Assembly (NCBI GenBank): GCA_932521035.1
Contig: OW051495.1
Coordinates: 9,982,001 to 10,046,000, forward strand
Reading direction: 5' to 3'
DNA length: 64,000 nucleotides
DNA from: Oscheius dolichura
Lineage: Eukaryota; Nematoda; Chromadorea; Rhabditida; Rhabditidae
Of the stretch, positions 46,255-56,431 are shown in pieces (positions within the stretch are counted from its first letter, which is position 1; each line of letters starts with the position of its first letter). The translations under genes were made by a program, and so were the position numbers. The notes below the pieces were generated by a model. It had not been told where the DNA came from, ran no database searches, and saw nothing but the letters and a program-made list of their open reading frames with translations.

Positions 46255-46738
46255 TTAGTGACCGTCAATCTTGCGGCCGGCGTCGTGCATCATATCAGCA
46301 CACTTGTCACGGCATTCTCCGGCTTTGTCGGCACACGCGTCGGCGGCATTCTTTACCTTGTCGGCGGCCTTGTCCTCGGCACGGTTGCCGGTCATCCTGA
46401 AATGGATAAGAATTTTAATTTATATTTAAAAAAATTATTCCTGGTAAAAAAAAAAGAAAAAATATTAAAAAATAAACAGAAAGGGAAGAAACTCACTTGT
46501 CATAGCCTTCCTTGAGGGAGTCTCGGATGTCGGCGGCCACTTCCTTGGTCTTGTCGACGGCGGACTCGATGTATCCCTTCTGAAAAGAGCAAAATTATTA
46601 AAAGTCTATTTCTTTTTGACTATTTCCTAGATTTTTGCTACTTTTTAGCTCTTTTTCCCAAATTAAAAATAGAAAAGAAGTAAGAAGACCACCGAAAGGA
46701 AAGGAAGTAGAAGAACTGACCTCGTTATTGTCAGACAT
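46255..46738 (-). CDS. LEA-like small hydrophilic protein 1 (80 aa)
   Basis: Three exons: 46721-46738 (MSDNNE), 46497-46579 and 46255-46396. The protein is wholly hydrophilic: KGYIESAVDKTKEVAADIRD, SLKEGYDKMTGNRAEDKAAD, KVKNAADACADKAGECRDK and a C-terminal GH. Ala/Lys/Asp-rich 11-mer-like periodicity resembles group 3 LEA proteins, predicted to be disordered and to fold as an amphipathic helix on drying. Unlike typical LEA it has three cysteines. Exon 2 (83 nt), exon 3 (142 nt) and both intron phases are the same in the two paralogues at 48.6 and 53.5 kb. Upstream are TATAAA (46801-46806) and a GTAAACA motif (46911-46917). A role in stress protection is inferred from composition only. Confidence 0.83.
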
Positions 46739-46800
46739 AGTGTTTAGAGTTGAGTTGTTCAGTGGTTAGACTGGTGGCTAGAAGCTGTCAGCTCCTGGCC

Positions 46801-46806
46801 TTTATA
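46801..46806 (-). promoter_or_regulatory. TATA box of LEA-like gene 1
   Basis: TATAAA on the minus strand, 63 nt upstream of the ATG, in a GC-rich context (CTATAAAGGCC). Confidence 0.6.
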
Positions 46807-46910
46807 GCCAGTCCGGGTCTCCCCGCCCTTCTCTATTTTCGCCCTCTCCACTCTCTCCCAACCACAACAGAAATGCCGTCATCGCGCACGCTTGTTGGAA
46901 AAGGGGCAGT

Positions 46911-46917
46911 TGTTTAC
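46911..46917 (-). promoter_or_regulatory. FoxO/DAF-16-type motif GTAAACA
   Basis: Exact GTAAACA on the minus strand, about 173 nt upstream of LEA-like gene 1. This is the core binding sequence of FoxO factors (DAF-16 in nematodes). Function is inferred. Confidence 0.45.
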
Positions 46918-48433
46918 GGCTGGGGGGAATGGGGCCAGGGGAGGGGGAAGTCTAGCATGTTCCAAGGGCAAAGAGTGCTCCGGTACTTGAAACTGGAATA
47001 GAGAATGGGGTGGGGGATAGGGAAGGACAAGGGAATAGTAGAAGATAGGACTGGTACTGGAAAGAGACCCCTGGGAGATGGTTTCTATGTTGTCACCCCT
47101 TGAATTACTATATTTTAGGCATTGCCCTGTCATAGAGCTGTATTCATTTGAAATTCTGCGGCTATAAAAGCTATAAATCCGAAAAGGAGCGGGGTGAGCA
47201 GGCCAGAAGCCCTGAATCCCGGTGGTCAGAGCCATAAGAGGTTCAAAAGGCCTCGCTAACCTCTTTGGACCCGAATTTGGGCTAAATTGGGCCAGTCTTT
47301 TGACTTATTTTCAGAATTGATGGCCCGGGGGCGTTTCCTCCTTCTCTTCTGACATAAAATCGGCTCCTGCCCCAGAATTTTGAGTTCGTCGTGGAAATTC
47401 ATTGGAGATCTTCTCGATTTTACCCCATTTTTCCGAGGAGACCCCATAATTCGGATCCTGGTAGCTTTGGGGAGGTTCTGCGACCTCGGGAGGCTTCTTG
47501 CAGGCTCCGGCAACCCGTTTTCCCTCAGAAATACCGTCTTCCAGATAAATGTATGGTCCATATCTGGCCGTGAGGCTCCTCTTTTGATTCAAATTCTCAT
47601 AAATTGCCAGAAGAAAAGAGGGAGAGACAGGTTCGGTTGTAGTCTGTCCCCTTCCAAAACAAAAGTCACACCGTCCTCTCTGTCCCCAATCCAAACAAAA
47701 TGGTCTCTACCCCTTGACAAAGATCATAGTCTCTCTGCTTCGACCTGGCCTCAGTTGTTTATTTGTCGCTTTTCCCGCCGGCTCTCTTGAGAGGGCGACG
47801 AAGAAGAGACGTGGCAGCAAACAAGACACGGCTGAAAACAAGGACTGGGAACGGGAGAATAGATGTTGATCTCGTCAATAATAATGTGAAATTTGGGGAG
47901 AGGGGGATATACAGACGTGGAAAGAGGGAAAACGACGCCATAAACTGAGGATTTCAAAAACATGGCACTATATCTTTGAATAATTCACTCCTATTCAGTT
48001 AAACCAAGGAAGAAATTTGCCATGAATGGGAAGACAGGAGATGAAGTCAGACGGCAGGATTTCAGGGTAAAAATCTGGATTTTTCGGAAATTCAAAGGAC
48101 TCTCCTCTCTGTTTTCATCTTATTTCAGAATACATACCGTAATCTGGTGTTGAGAATCCAGAGATATCTCTCCTCTTCTTCGTTTGCCCACGTTTCTATT
48201 CTGTGAAACTTGAAGATATATGGAGGACAACCGGGACACGAAATAGGGAAGTCGAGGTCCAGAAAGCTGTATTTTTCTTGAAACTGTGTCCAGAAGTAGT
48301 CCCAGAATCCCAGTCTCATTTTTTCCATTTGAGAGATTCTACAGTATCCTTCCTTGAAATATTTCCATAAACGCGAGAAGTTGTCCTCCTCCTCTCATCT
48401 CCCCGGTCCACCTTCTGATTCCCCCCACGTAAG

Positions 48434-48440
48434 GTAAACA
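48434..48440 (+). promoter_or_regulatory. FoxO/DAF-16-type motif GTAAACA
   Basis: Exact GTAAACA about 190 nt upstream of LEA-like gene 2, in the context AAGGTAAACAACCA. Confidence 0.45.
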
Positions 48441-48526
48441 ACCAACAGCCAGACGAGCCGAGGAGAGAGAGAACCCAGACGCGGCAGATGTTGTTTTCGC
48501 CTGTCATATGGGTCTCTCGGGGAGTG

Positions 48527-48533
48527 GTAAACA
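48527..48533 (+). promoter_or_regulatory. FoxO/DAF-16-type motif GTAAACA
   Basis: Exact GTAAACA 98 nt upstream of LEA-like gene 2 and only 27 nt before its TATA box, the best-placed of the motifs. Confidence 0.5.
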
Positions 48534-48559
48534 AGGAGGAGCGACGGGCGCGCGGTCCC

Positions 48560-48565
48560 TATAAA
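48560..48565 (+). promoter_or_regulatory. TATA box of LEA-like gene 2
   Basis: TATAAATACCC followed by a very GC-rich stretch; 66 nt upstream of the ATG. Confidence 0.65.
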
Positions 48566-48630
48566 TACCCGGGGCCGGGCCGGAGAAGCCAGCTCAGTTC
48601 AATTCGACTGAAATCAACAAATCTTCAAAC

Positions 48631-49122
48631 ATGTCTGACGATGTGAGTCTCCTTATCCTCTTTTTAAAATCGTCAAATCTCTTTTTCTTTCCTTTCGAGA
48701 CACTTTTGAGCCCTTTTTGACTGGAAACCCCTCTAGACCCTCAACTTCCTCTAAAAATTCAAATAAAAATCCAAAGATGGATTGAATCCGCTCTAATTTC
48801 TCCTCTTTTCCAGAAGGGATACATCCAATCTGCTGTTGACAAGACCAAGGAGGTCGCCAACGACATCAAGGAATCTCTCCGCGAGGGATACACCAAGTAA
48901 GTTCTCCTCATTTCATTTCTTTTCTTTTTTAGACTCCCTATCAAATTTGACAGAATTCTCTAATCTCCCCCCTCTTTCAGGATGACCGGTGACCATGCCG
49001 AGGACCGTGCCGCGGACAAGGTCAAGAATGCCGCCGACACGTGTGCCCAGAAGGCCAGCGAGTGTCGTGACAAGGTCTCCAACAAGATGCACGAGGGAGC
49101 TCACCATGTCGAGAGCCACTAG
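48631..49122 (+). CDS. LEA-like small hydrophilic protein 2 (78 aa)
   Basis: Exons 48631-48642 (MSDD only), 48814-48896 and 48981-49122. Key stretches: KGYIQSAVDKTKEVANDIKE, SLREGYTKMTGDHAEDRAAD, KVKNAADTCAQKASECRDK, ending in MHEGAHHVESH. It has two cysteines and a His-rich tail, which could bind metal. It differs from its paralogues mainly in the last third. GC-rich codons suggest strong expression. A 4-codon first exon separated by a 171 nt intron is unusual, but the same arrangement occurs in all three paralogues, which supports the start chosen. The nearest upstream elements are a TATA box and two GTAAACA motifs. Confidence 0.85.
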
Positions 49123-50524
49123 ACGACTCCCGACTAGGCGACGACAACTCGACACAGCAATTGTATACTTGTAAATATCATAACACCATCGACCTTAATA
49201 AGTATTATTTCTGGGAATAAAACATCTTTCTCTCATTCTTATCTTTTCTTGGGGGTGACCAGGAGGGAGGGGAGGGATAGGAGAAATAACAACAAGGACG
49301 GGAATAAATTGAAAACACATGAGACAAAAACACAATGTGACAGTCTCTTCTGGAAGTTTTGGGGATGCTCTTGAGGTCTTCTTGAAAAGAAAGAATGGGA
49401 AAAACAGTGCCTCGGCTGGCTGTGTCGCTCTATCCTGTGAGTTAGGCGCCAGTAGACGGCCCGGGATTCACATTCAGCCGGTTTTTAAAGAAGCGTTAGG
49501 CTTATCTAGGCATCCTGGAGCCAATTGTACAAGGATTCCCTCTGGAAACACTCCGAATAACCATTTTAGCCAGGAAATTGGAAACCAGGGGCGAAGCTTG
49601 GGGCCCACTGGGCTGGGAACTTGGATATCTTCCAGATAAGCACTGTAGCGGCGATTTATCTACAGCAATTCAAGGGCAGTATAATTATTTTCAGAGAAGG
49701 AGATCTATCAGGGGGGCTTGTTCTGTTCTTTGCTTGTTCTGTTCTGTTGAACTGGGTGACATCATCTCCGGATTCGTTCATGATCTGACCCCGTCGAACA
49801 GCTGGGAAACGGGGGGAACACCCGGCTGCCGACCAGCTGGCCTCTGAAAAAAAAGCTGAACTCTTTCTTTCCCCAAAATGGTAGAAGTAGAAGATCCCTC
49901 TGTGCAATATTTTTCTCTTAGGTGTCAAAAACTGCTCCCTTTCTAAAAATCACTTCAGGATCAAGAAGTGTCCCTTCATCTGACTGGTAATGCGCCGCTG
50001 TCTTCTAAAACACAATTGTCACCCCTATTTTCATCCTGTCTTTCTATTTTCAGGCCTTTTAATTCTTTCTTTCCATCCACAAAAACAGAAACAGAGCGAC
50101 TGTACCCTGTCTCTCTCTCTGTCTAGTCAAAACTTTAATTTATTGTCTTGTTTCGATTGAACTGACAATGGCCGCGTCTTCTTCTATGACAACATCTGAT
50201 TACGGGGAGGGAAAGAAGAATTTAGAGAGACCACGTGTAGTAAAAGGATGAGAAGACGTCATCCCGGACGGTAGACGGACGACAGAAACACACCATGTGG
50301 GGGAGACAAAACACACGGTCGGGGGAAAGGGTTATAAGGAGGAGAAACGGCAACATATTAGTCTCCTTATCGACAAACACCGACAAACTTTTCAAGAAAC
50401 ATTCCCCATTGATTTTCTTCACTTCAATTACTACCAACAAATAAGTGAGTTTTCTTCTTTTCTTCTCTACAGCCACAGTTAGACAGTTCTCTAGCCACAA
50501 TTACTCATCCATCCTCTTTCAGCC
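49123..50524. other. Intergenic; ends in the 5' UTR of the small-protein gene
   Basis: AATAAA at about 49216-49221 serves LEA-like gene 2. No gene in the middle. A TATA-like TTATAAGG near 50330 and a GT...AG 5' UTR intron (about 50444-50522, ending CTTTCAG) belong to the next gene. Confidence 0.5.
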
Positions 50525-50668
50525 ATGGTTCTGCCCCTGTTCCCCGCTAAAATAACCTCGTTCTTCACAAAGAAACACAATAATTCTACGGATAAACAAG
50601 ACTGGTGGAAGGTGTCGGCCGACGATTGGAAAGAGGTTCATGACATCTTGACCGAACAGATTTGCTGA
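50525..50668 (+). CDS. 47-residue small protein with Trp-rich amphipathic end
   Basis: A single coding exon reads MVLPLFPAKITSFFTKKHNN then STDKQDWWKVSADDWKEVHD and ILTEQIC. It is too short for a standard ORF search but looks like a real gene. It has a TATA-like element near 50330, a spliced 5' UTR (intron ending TTTCAG two nucleotides before the ATG), a good start context (GCCATGG) and a 3' region with TATATACATAAATA-type AT-rich sequence. It has no signal peptide; the first 15 residues could form an amphipathic membrane-binding helix and WW...W an acidic helix. No family is recognised. It lies between LEA-like genes 2 and 3 in the GTAAACA-rich interval, so co-regulation is possible. Confidence 0.6.
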   Translation: MVLPLFPAKITSFFTKKHNNSTDKQDWWKVSADDWKEVHDILTEQIC

Positions 50669-50995
50669 CCAAAGAAAAGGGCAAAAGAGCAGTGTAAATA
50701 TCGTGTATATACTGTATATATGTACATAAATACATAAATATTTATCATTTCATTTTGTTTCAAGAACTATTCAGTCATCTAGGGATCTCATGGTCCGAAA
50801 AAAGTTCGGTTGGAGCCGAAAATCTTGGGTCCGGTCCACCAGGACATTACACGGGGCAATATTCTCTTTTATGATCAATCAGAACCTGAAACAGGCCAGT
50901 TTTTAGCTGTGTCCTATTTGGACTGGATCGGAACTCCTTCCTCGTCAACCAGCTACCAATAGGAGGTTCCCCCTCTCCTATTTCCCTCCCTTCTA

Positions 50996-51163
50996 CAAGT
51001 CATACAGCTCTTCCTGATCTCTCGATCCTCCATCCCTTCTCCCGCTGTTCTTTGTCTCTTCCCGTAGTCTTGTTTACCCCAAAGCCGATTCTCTCTCGCT
51101 CGACACAACAACAACTAAATTGCTAATGAGACTATGAGAGATCAGGAAGAGCTGTATGACTTG
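50996..51163. mobile_element. 168 bp MITE with TA target-site duplication
   Basis: Perfect 28 bp terminal inverted repeats (50996-51023 and 51136-51163), starting CAAGTCATACAG and ending GACTTG. The element is flanked by TA on both sides (50994-50995 and 51164-51165), as for Tc1/mariner-type insertions. The interior has no coding capacity. Perfect arms suggest a young insertion. Confidence 0.85.
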
Positions 51164-53425
51164 TATGAACCAGCGAATTCAGTAAGGGGTGTTTAGTGCC
51201 AAAGAAATTGCAAATGAGGGCATTTTTACCTCCTGGGAGAGGGAAAAGTGAGAGATAGACACTTCAAAGAACAGCGGCACCGGTGGGTGCAATTGCGACG
51301 GGGGTTTCTGGCTGGAAAATGGCCGGAAAAGGCAGACATTAGAGGGGAATTTTACCCCGTTTTTCATTTCCTAACGATTTAAGTATACCAAATGGATGCT
51401 GGATGATCCCAATCGGACTGAAACGGACCGAGTAGAGTTTCATTTTCAGGCAAGATAGGGCAAAATGGCATGTTGCATGAAGGAGAACATCCTGTTCGAG
51501 AACTGCAGACTATCTGAAACAATGAGACCATTCCCACCACGTGTGGCCCTCGTCATTTGTTCCCCTTCCTTGTTCCTGTTCTTATCTTTTTCCAAATTTT
51601 CGAAATTCTCTCTTTTCCTTTCCCCTCTCCCCAATTTCCCAATAGGCTAAAGGCTTCTAAAGGCAATGGAACAAATGCAATGTTTTGTTCGCGCCCTAGT
51701 TATTATTTCGTGGCTCCCTTGTGATCTATGGAATAGAAGCAGTAAACAACGTCTGCGTGAGAGGGAGACGGACCAAAGCTACGGAGAAGGAGCAAAAGAT
51801 CACCAGGGAGACGGATGGCGCGTTCGAATTGTGTGCCGATTCAAAAAGTAATGGGAGACGGAAGAGAGGGGAAGAACAACAACAACAAGGAGAGGGATTG
51901 ACAGTACGAGAAATACAAGGGGAAGGGAAAGGTGGGATGGGCGGAATTCACTTGTCCAGAGTCCGCCGGATAAAAAAGGCGGCAATAAGAGACATGTGGA
52001 GGTTTACCCAAAACTTGGAGCCACTGAAGATCAAATGCTTCCATTCTACGCAATCAAAATGGAGAAAATATGATACTTAACTGGGAAAGAGTTTATTTCT
52101 GACAGAACGGTGTACCTAAAAACTCGAGGAATCGTCCAGGATAGAGGCTATTTTTTGGTTATTTCACAGGAAAGAGATTCCGTGAGTTGGATCTTTGCCC
52201 TAACACCCATAAATCTTCGGCAACGGTAAAACATACAGCCGATTTGATTCTTACAGTTGTGAGAACACAACCATTTCCTGCCGAGGTCGTCCGAGTGCAG
52301 GCGAACTGAACTAGAGACCGCCGTTCCCAGCTTCCTGGAGCCACAATGGCTTTCCTCATCCGTCCCCCATTTTCTATTTTCTTCCTCCTTTTTATATAGC
52401 TGCCTATCTATTTTCCCTCTCTACAATTTTCTTAATTCATTTCTATTCAGATTTGTTATCGTGTCTATCCCTGATTGTTGCCATGTCAAGCCATCCATCT
52501 GTCCCTCCTAGACAGTCAGACATCCTTTATTAGAAGACAGCCCTGTGAATAATATTTTCCCTCTATCCCTTCTGCCTTTTTTCGCAGCATATCCAGCTGA
52601 CTTGCGCACTCCCGAAGTGGTAAACAGAGGGGGAGAAGGAGCAAAAGATGAGGGGCAGATGTGGGGGACAGTAGTACCAGGACCTGGTGAGGGCAGGAGG
52701 ACTCAAATCAGGGTAGATAGGGGCGATTTTTTTTTACATTTTTCAATGAGGAAACTGTGCTATAGAGGGATTTAGCAGTATAATGAGTGTTTAGGATTCA
52801 TCAGAGAGATAAGAAAGAGATCAGAGTGAGACAGAGACAACAATGGATGGCTCGGGAAGGGGGCGCCAAACCAAGAGCAACAAAATAAATAAACAGGTCA
52901 CACTGTGTAACATTCCGTCATGTACGGAGTACGGATGGACTGTGAACATCGGGGGGTGAACACCTAATGCAGGGAGTAAACAAAAGAACGTCTGAAGAAG
53001 AGGGGGCATTATGAACAGGGAATTCGTTTGGACCGAGGGCCTCGGGCTGGATTCAAGATCATGTCCAACAACGATTCAGTCTAGAGATTCAGTTCCCTGT
53101 GGTATTCCTGTCCGGGGATTTTGAGTCGAGCAATAACCATGCAAACTGTATTGGCAGCCAAGATGGCCATTCGGATCCCTCCTTGACCAGGTCATTGCTC
53201 CTTCTCTGAACTCCCCTGATCTTTTGTTCCCCTCGGGGTATACTCTATTTACTGGTCGCCATCCTCACGAGGCTTCTAGATGCGCAATTCGAAAGATGAA
53301 GTCAGTCAACAACAACGAGAGAGAACTCTCTTTTCGACGTCCAACGACCGTTATTTTCTCTGATCTCTCTTTGGGAGGAGAGCGAGGGAACGAGGGAGGG
53401 GAGGGACCACGGCGCCGTTTTCGAC

Positions 53426-53432
53426 GTAAACA
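53426..53432 (+). promoter_or_regulatory. FoxO/DAF-16-type motif GTAAACA
   Basis: Exact GTAAACA 40 nt upstream of the TATA box and 111 nt upstream of the ATG of LEA-like gene 3 (context CGACGTAAACAAG). Confidence 0.5.
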
Positions 53433-53471
53433 AGATTGTTTTCGTCGGTGCGCGAGGGGACCCGGGCCGGG

Positions 53472-53478
53472 TATAAAA
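53472..53478 (+). promoter_or_regulatory. TATA box of LEA-like gene 3
   Basis: TATAAAA in GGGCCGGGTATAAAAGAC, about 65 nt upstream of the ATG. The GC-rich context resembles that of gene 2. Confidence 0.65.
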
Positions 53479-53542
53479 GACAGAAGCTGGGGGCGGAGAG
53501 CAACCAGTTTCGACTGAACACTACTCTCTACTCTACTCAACA

Positions 53543-54042
53543 ATGTCTGACGATGTAAGTCTTCTACTCTTCTTTCTTGGGAGGTCGGGATCCCTTCCCT
53601 CCTAACATCCTCTCCCTGGACGGGCTCAAGCTATCTTTTGACTTGAGTTCACTGAAAATTCATAGTTTATGGGTTAAATTACCCGAATATTCCCTTTAAC
53701 TAGGTCAAAAATGTACATAAACTGATGTTTTCCATTTTCAGAAGGGATACATCGAGTCCGCTGTTGACAAGACCAAGGAACTCGCCACCGATGCCAAGGA
53801 CTCCATCAAGGAGGGCTGGGACAAGTGAGTTTCCTCCCTTTTCCTCTCCTTTTCCATTATTTTCATTTTTACCAGGAACTATGCTAATTCTATTTTTCAG
53901 GATGACCGGCAACCGTGCCGAGGACAAGGCCGCCGACAAGGTAAAGAACGCTGCCGACAAATGTGCCGATAAAGCCGGAGAATGCCGTGACAAGGCTGCC
54001 GACAAGATGCACCAGGCCGGACGCAAGATTGAGGGTCACTAA
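53543..54042 (+). CDS. LEA-like small hydrophilic protein 3 (78 aa)
   Basis: Exons 53543-53554 (MSDD), 53742-53824 and 53901-54042. Reads KGYIESAVDKTKELATDAKD, SIKEGWDKMTGNRAEDKAAD, KVKNAADKCADKAGECRDK and an ending AADKMHQAGRKIEGH. It is closer to protein 1 than to protein 2 at the C-terminus, although protein 1 is on the opposite strand 7 kb away. Two cysteines sit seven residues apart (C-ADKAGE-C). No hydrophobic segment, so cytosolic or nuclear. AATAAA lies at about 54147, followed shortly by the T15G25 tract. Confidence 0.85.
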
Positions 54043-54173
54043 AGATCTCCTTGTCCCTGTTTTCTGTACCAAAGCAGCTTCTGTACATACGTAATAACTA
54101 CGCACCAATGTTAATATAATAATTGCATCCTTATCTGTACTATTTTAAATAAAGTGGCCACTTTCATCTCTTG

Positions 54174-54178
54174 TTTTT

Positions 54179-54209
<31 letters not shown>

Positions 54210-54213
54210 GGGG
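54174..54213. repeat. T15G25 homopolymer tract
   Basis: Fifteen T followed by 25 uninterrupted G on the plus strand, about 25 nt past the LEA-like 3 poly(A) signal. Long G tracts form G-quadruplexes and are maintained by the DOG-1/FANCJ helicase in C. elegans. Confidence 0.95.
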
Positions 54214-55344
54214 AGAGGAGGAGAGAGAGGATGGACACAGAGATCACTAGCAAGAGGAAAGCTTTTAGAGCTTTCACACACGGGAATAACAACATTTGAG
54301 CAAACAAGTCGTGGAGTTGAAAACAATGGGCACAACTCGATGAAATTCGAGAAAAAGACGAGGGGAGCGACTCCTTTTCGGGAAGAGAGGGGATCAGTGT
54401 CTTCTTCTTTTGTCAAGAAGACAACCACACAAGGAGAAAGGAGAGACTGCTGACCAGTGATCAACAGTAGACTAGAGACATCCTGAAGGGTAGCAAGGGG
54501 GAGAGCAACCCAGGGAAAGTAGCTCTGGTATGCATCCCTGAAATGACACACCTTCTTCCAAGTGTGGGTCCTGGTCTTCCTTCCCCGAGATAATGTTACC
54601 TGCCCCAAGAGCGAGAGGAACGAACTTTTGATACTTTAGTGCAGCTTGTCCCTGCTTTCTTTGTTGCTTCGTCTCCTGGGACTGTCATGGATATTGCTCG
54701 GCCGTCCCACTTGAGAAGGTGTAATGCCGGTGCAAACGGATGATGATCGTAGTTTGTTCTGGGCACTCTCGCGGTGTTCCGGCTGTGTCCAGTTGTGATA
54801 AATTTCAAGAACGCAATGATCCTTCCGGCCAGAGCACACACACAAAGCAGCACACAGCTGATAACTTCGGATGGAAATTTACTGTCTTTCGTTACAGTAA
54901 TCAAGGATGGTGTTAGTTGATTAGTATGAGTTCTTGTACTCTTAAATTTATCCAGCAATCAAGTTACGTGGAACTGAATCGAGGAAAGTAGAGGAAGAGA
55001 GGAGCCCATTTTATTGAAGTCCCTGTCGGTTGAAAGAAGAGATGGTGTCTCTCGTTGGTAGAGGGTAAAAGGATGGAGTAGTCCGGGAAATTCTCTACAA
55101 GATCGGCCCAACATGGCCCTTCACATTACAGTGATAGCCTCCGAAAGACGATTTTGGAAAATCAAGAGGCTGCGCCGGTATGAAAAGGCACCCTGCCCTC
55201 TTCATCCCGAAGAGTGTACAACTTGTTTGCAATTAAAAAGCATTTATTTAAGAAATGTGCTTTGAAAAGGGAAGGGTAATACCCTATGTACAGATAGACA
55301 CACTGGTCTCATCGCGGTCGTTGTCGTCGCATGTTAGACGGCGC
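54214..55344. other. Intergenic, nothing firmly recognisable
   Basis: A minus-strand open frame at 54596-54958 carries one possible membrane segment (VISCVLLCVCALAG) but has no other support. Otherwise non-coding. Confidence 0.45.
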
Positions 55345-56431
55345 TTAGCGTCTTCTGCAGCAGGAGCTGCCGCACTGGCTGTAGCCGGAGTTGCATCCGC
55401 ATCCTCCGCTGGACTGCTGGACACAGGGGACGACGATCTGTTGAGCCTGTTGGCAGGTCTGTTGGCAGGTCTGGAAGAGTCCCAATTAGAGGAGGACAGC
55501 CTCGGGGAGACTCACACTCTGGCAGACTGGCTGGCACTGGACGGCGGGGGTCTGAGCCTGGCAGGTATTCATGCAGCTGCTCTGGCAGGACTGTTGGCAT
55601 TGGTTCTGCTGTTGCTGCTGGACGACGATGATCTGCTGGGGCTGGGAGTTACCGCAGGCGGACTGGAATGATCTCTCTATTTGCCGGGTCCCGGGGGGAA
55701 AGGCTCACCGAGCACTGGTTATTGCAGCTGGAGGAGCAGCTGGGAGTGGAGCAGCTGGACTGGCACTGGTTGGAGCACGAGCTCTGGCAGCTGTCTCCCG
55801 GCTGGGCTACGATCACGATCGGCTGCTGCTGGTTGTTTCCACAGGCCTGGGAGCAGCTGGGCTGGCAGGACTGCTGGCACGTCTGGGTCTGGCAGGAGGA
55901 TTGGCACTGGCTCTGGCACTGGTTCTGGCAGCTGGAGGAGGAGGCCTGGACTTGGACGACGATGGGCTGGGGCTGACCGCCGCAGCTGGAGGAACACTGC
56001 TGCTGGCACTGGTTGCAGCTGTTCGTCTGACCACAGCTCGACTGGCACTGGCTCTGGCACTGGTTACAAGTTTGCTGCTGGCAGACGGGGGCACACTGTT
56101 GCTGGCAACCGCAGTTGTTGCTCTGGCCACACGAGGACTGGCACTGGCTTTGGCATTGGTTGCAGCTCTGCTGCTGAGGTAGTTGGACCATCATGACCTG
56201 GGGAGGAGGCTGGGACTGGCCGCAGCAGGAGCTCTGCTGCTGGTTACAGCACTGGCGCTTGGCACGAACGGCGGCCACTGCGGTGGCATTCTGAGAATAG
56301 GGAGGATAAGGAGGGGGATCGGGGCCGGGGGTCACCTCAGTCTTCTCTTCGCCTTTCTCTTCCTCTCCGTAGGCAGAAGTAAAGGCAAGGGCAAAGAGAG
56401 CGAAGGCGAGGAAAAGACGACGAGAAGCCAT
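55345..56431 (-). CDS. ABU/PQN-like secreted Gln/Cys-rich protein
   Basis: Three exons: 55709-56431, 55516-55662 and 55345-55470 (331 aa, phase 0 introns). Signal peptide MASRRLFLAFALFALAFTSA, an acidic/Pro linker (EEEKGEEKTEVTPGPDPPPY), a furin-like RAKR at about residue 57, then a mature domain almost entirely of Q, C, S and N with repeated CNQCQSQCQSSCGQ units separated by IVVQVQ/IVIVAQ/IIVVQ strands. It ends CGSSCCRRR. This fits the nematode ABU/PQN paralogue group, reported as pharyngeal cuticle and ER-stress-responsive proteins; dense disulphides and Gln would allow cross-linking. Codon use is strongly GC-biased, indicating high expression. A TTATAAG lies about 40 nt upstream of the ATG. 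Plus-strand open frames across it are shadows. Confidence 0.75.

Larger units (their letters stand above)
46739..48630. other. Divergent promoter region between LEA-like genes 1 and 2
   Basis: Genes 1 and 2 are transcribed away from each other. The interval contains a TATA box for each and three GTAAACA motifs. A minus-strand open frame at 47311-47694 reads like protein (with ARYGPYIYLEDG) but matches nothing I know and lacks splice support. Confidence 0.5.
50669..53542. other. Long intergenic interval with a MITE and several FoxO-type motifs
   Basis: Contains the inverted-repeat element 50996-51163 and GTAAACA/TGTTTAC at 51071-51077, 51742-51748, 52620-52626, 52976-52982 and 53426-53432. 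The last motif is 46 nt upstream of the TATA box of LEA-like gene 3. Open frames here (for example 51721-52080) are purine-rich or low complexity and show no domain or splice logic. Confidence 0.5.

Noticed and set aside
47311-47694. 127-codon minus-strand frame in the LEA-like promoter region
   Set aside because: No recognisable domain, no splice partners, and an equally long frame exists on the other strand.
51721-52080. 119-codon plus-strand frame
   Set aside because: Low-complexity, charged and purine-rich; no domain, acceptor or poly(A) logic.
54596-54958. 120-codon minus-strand frame with one hydrophobic segment
   Set aside because: Single weak membrane segment, no promoter or splice evidence, no family.
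55571-56182. 203-residue plus-strand frame rich in Leu/Ala
   Set aside because: Mirror image of the Gln/Cys-rich gene on the minus strand, which has signal peptide and phased introns.
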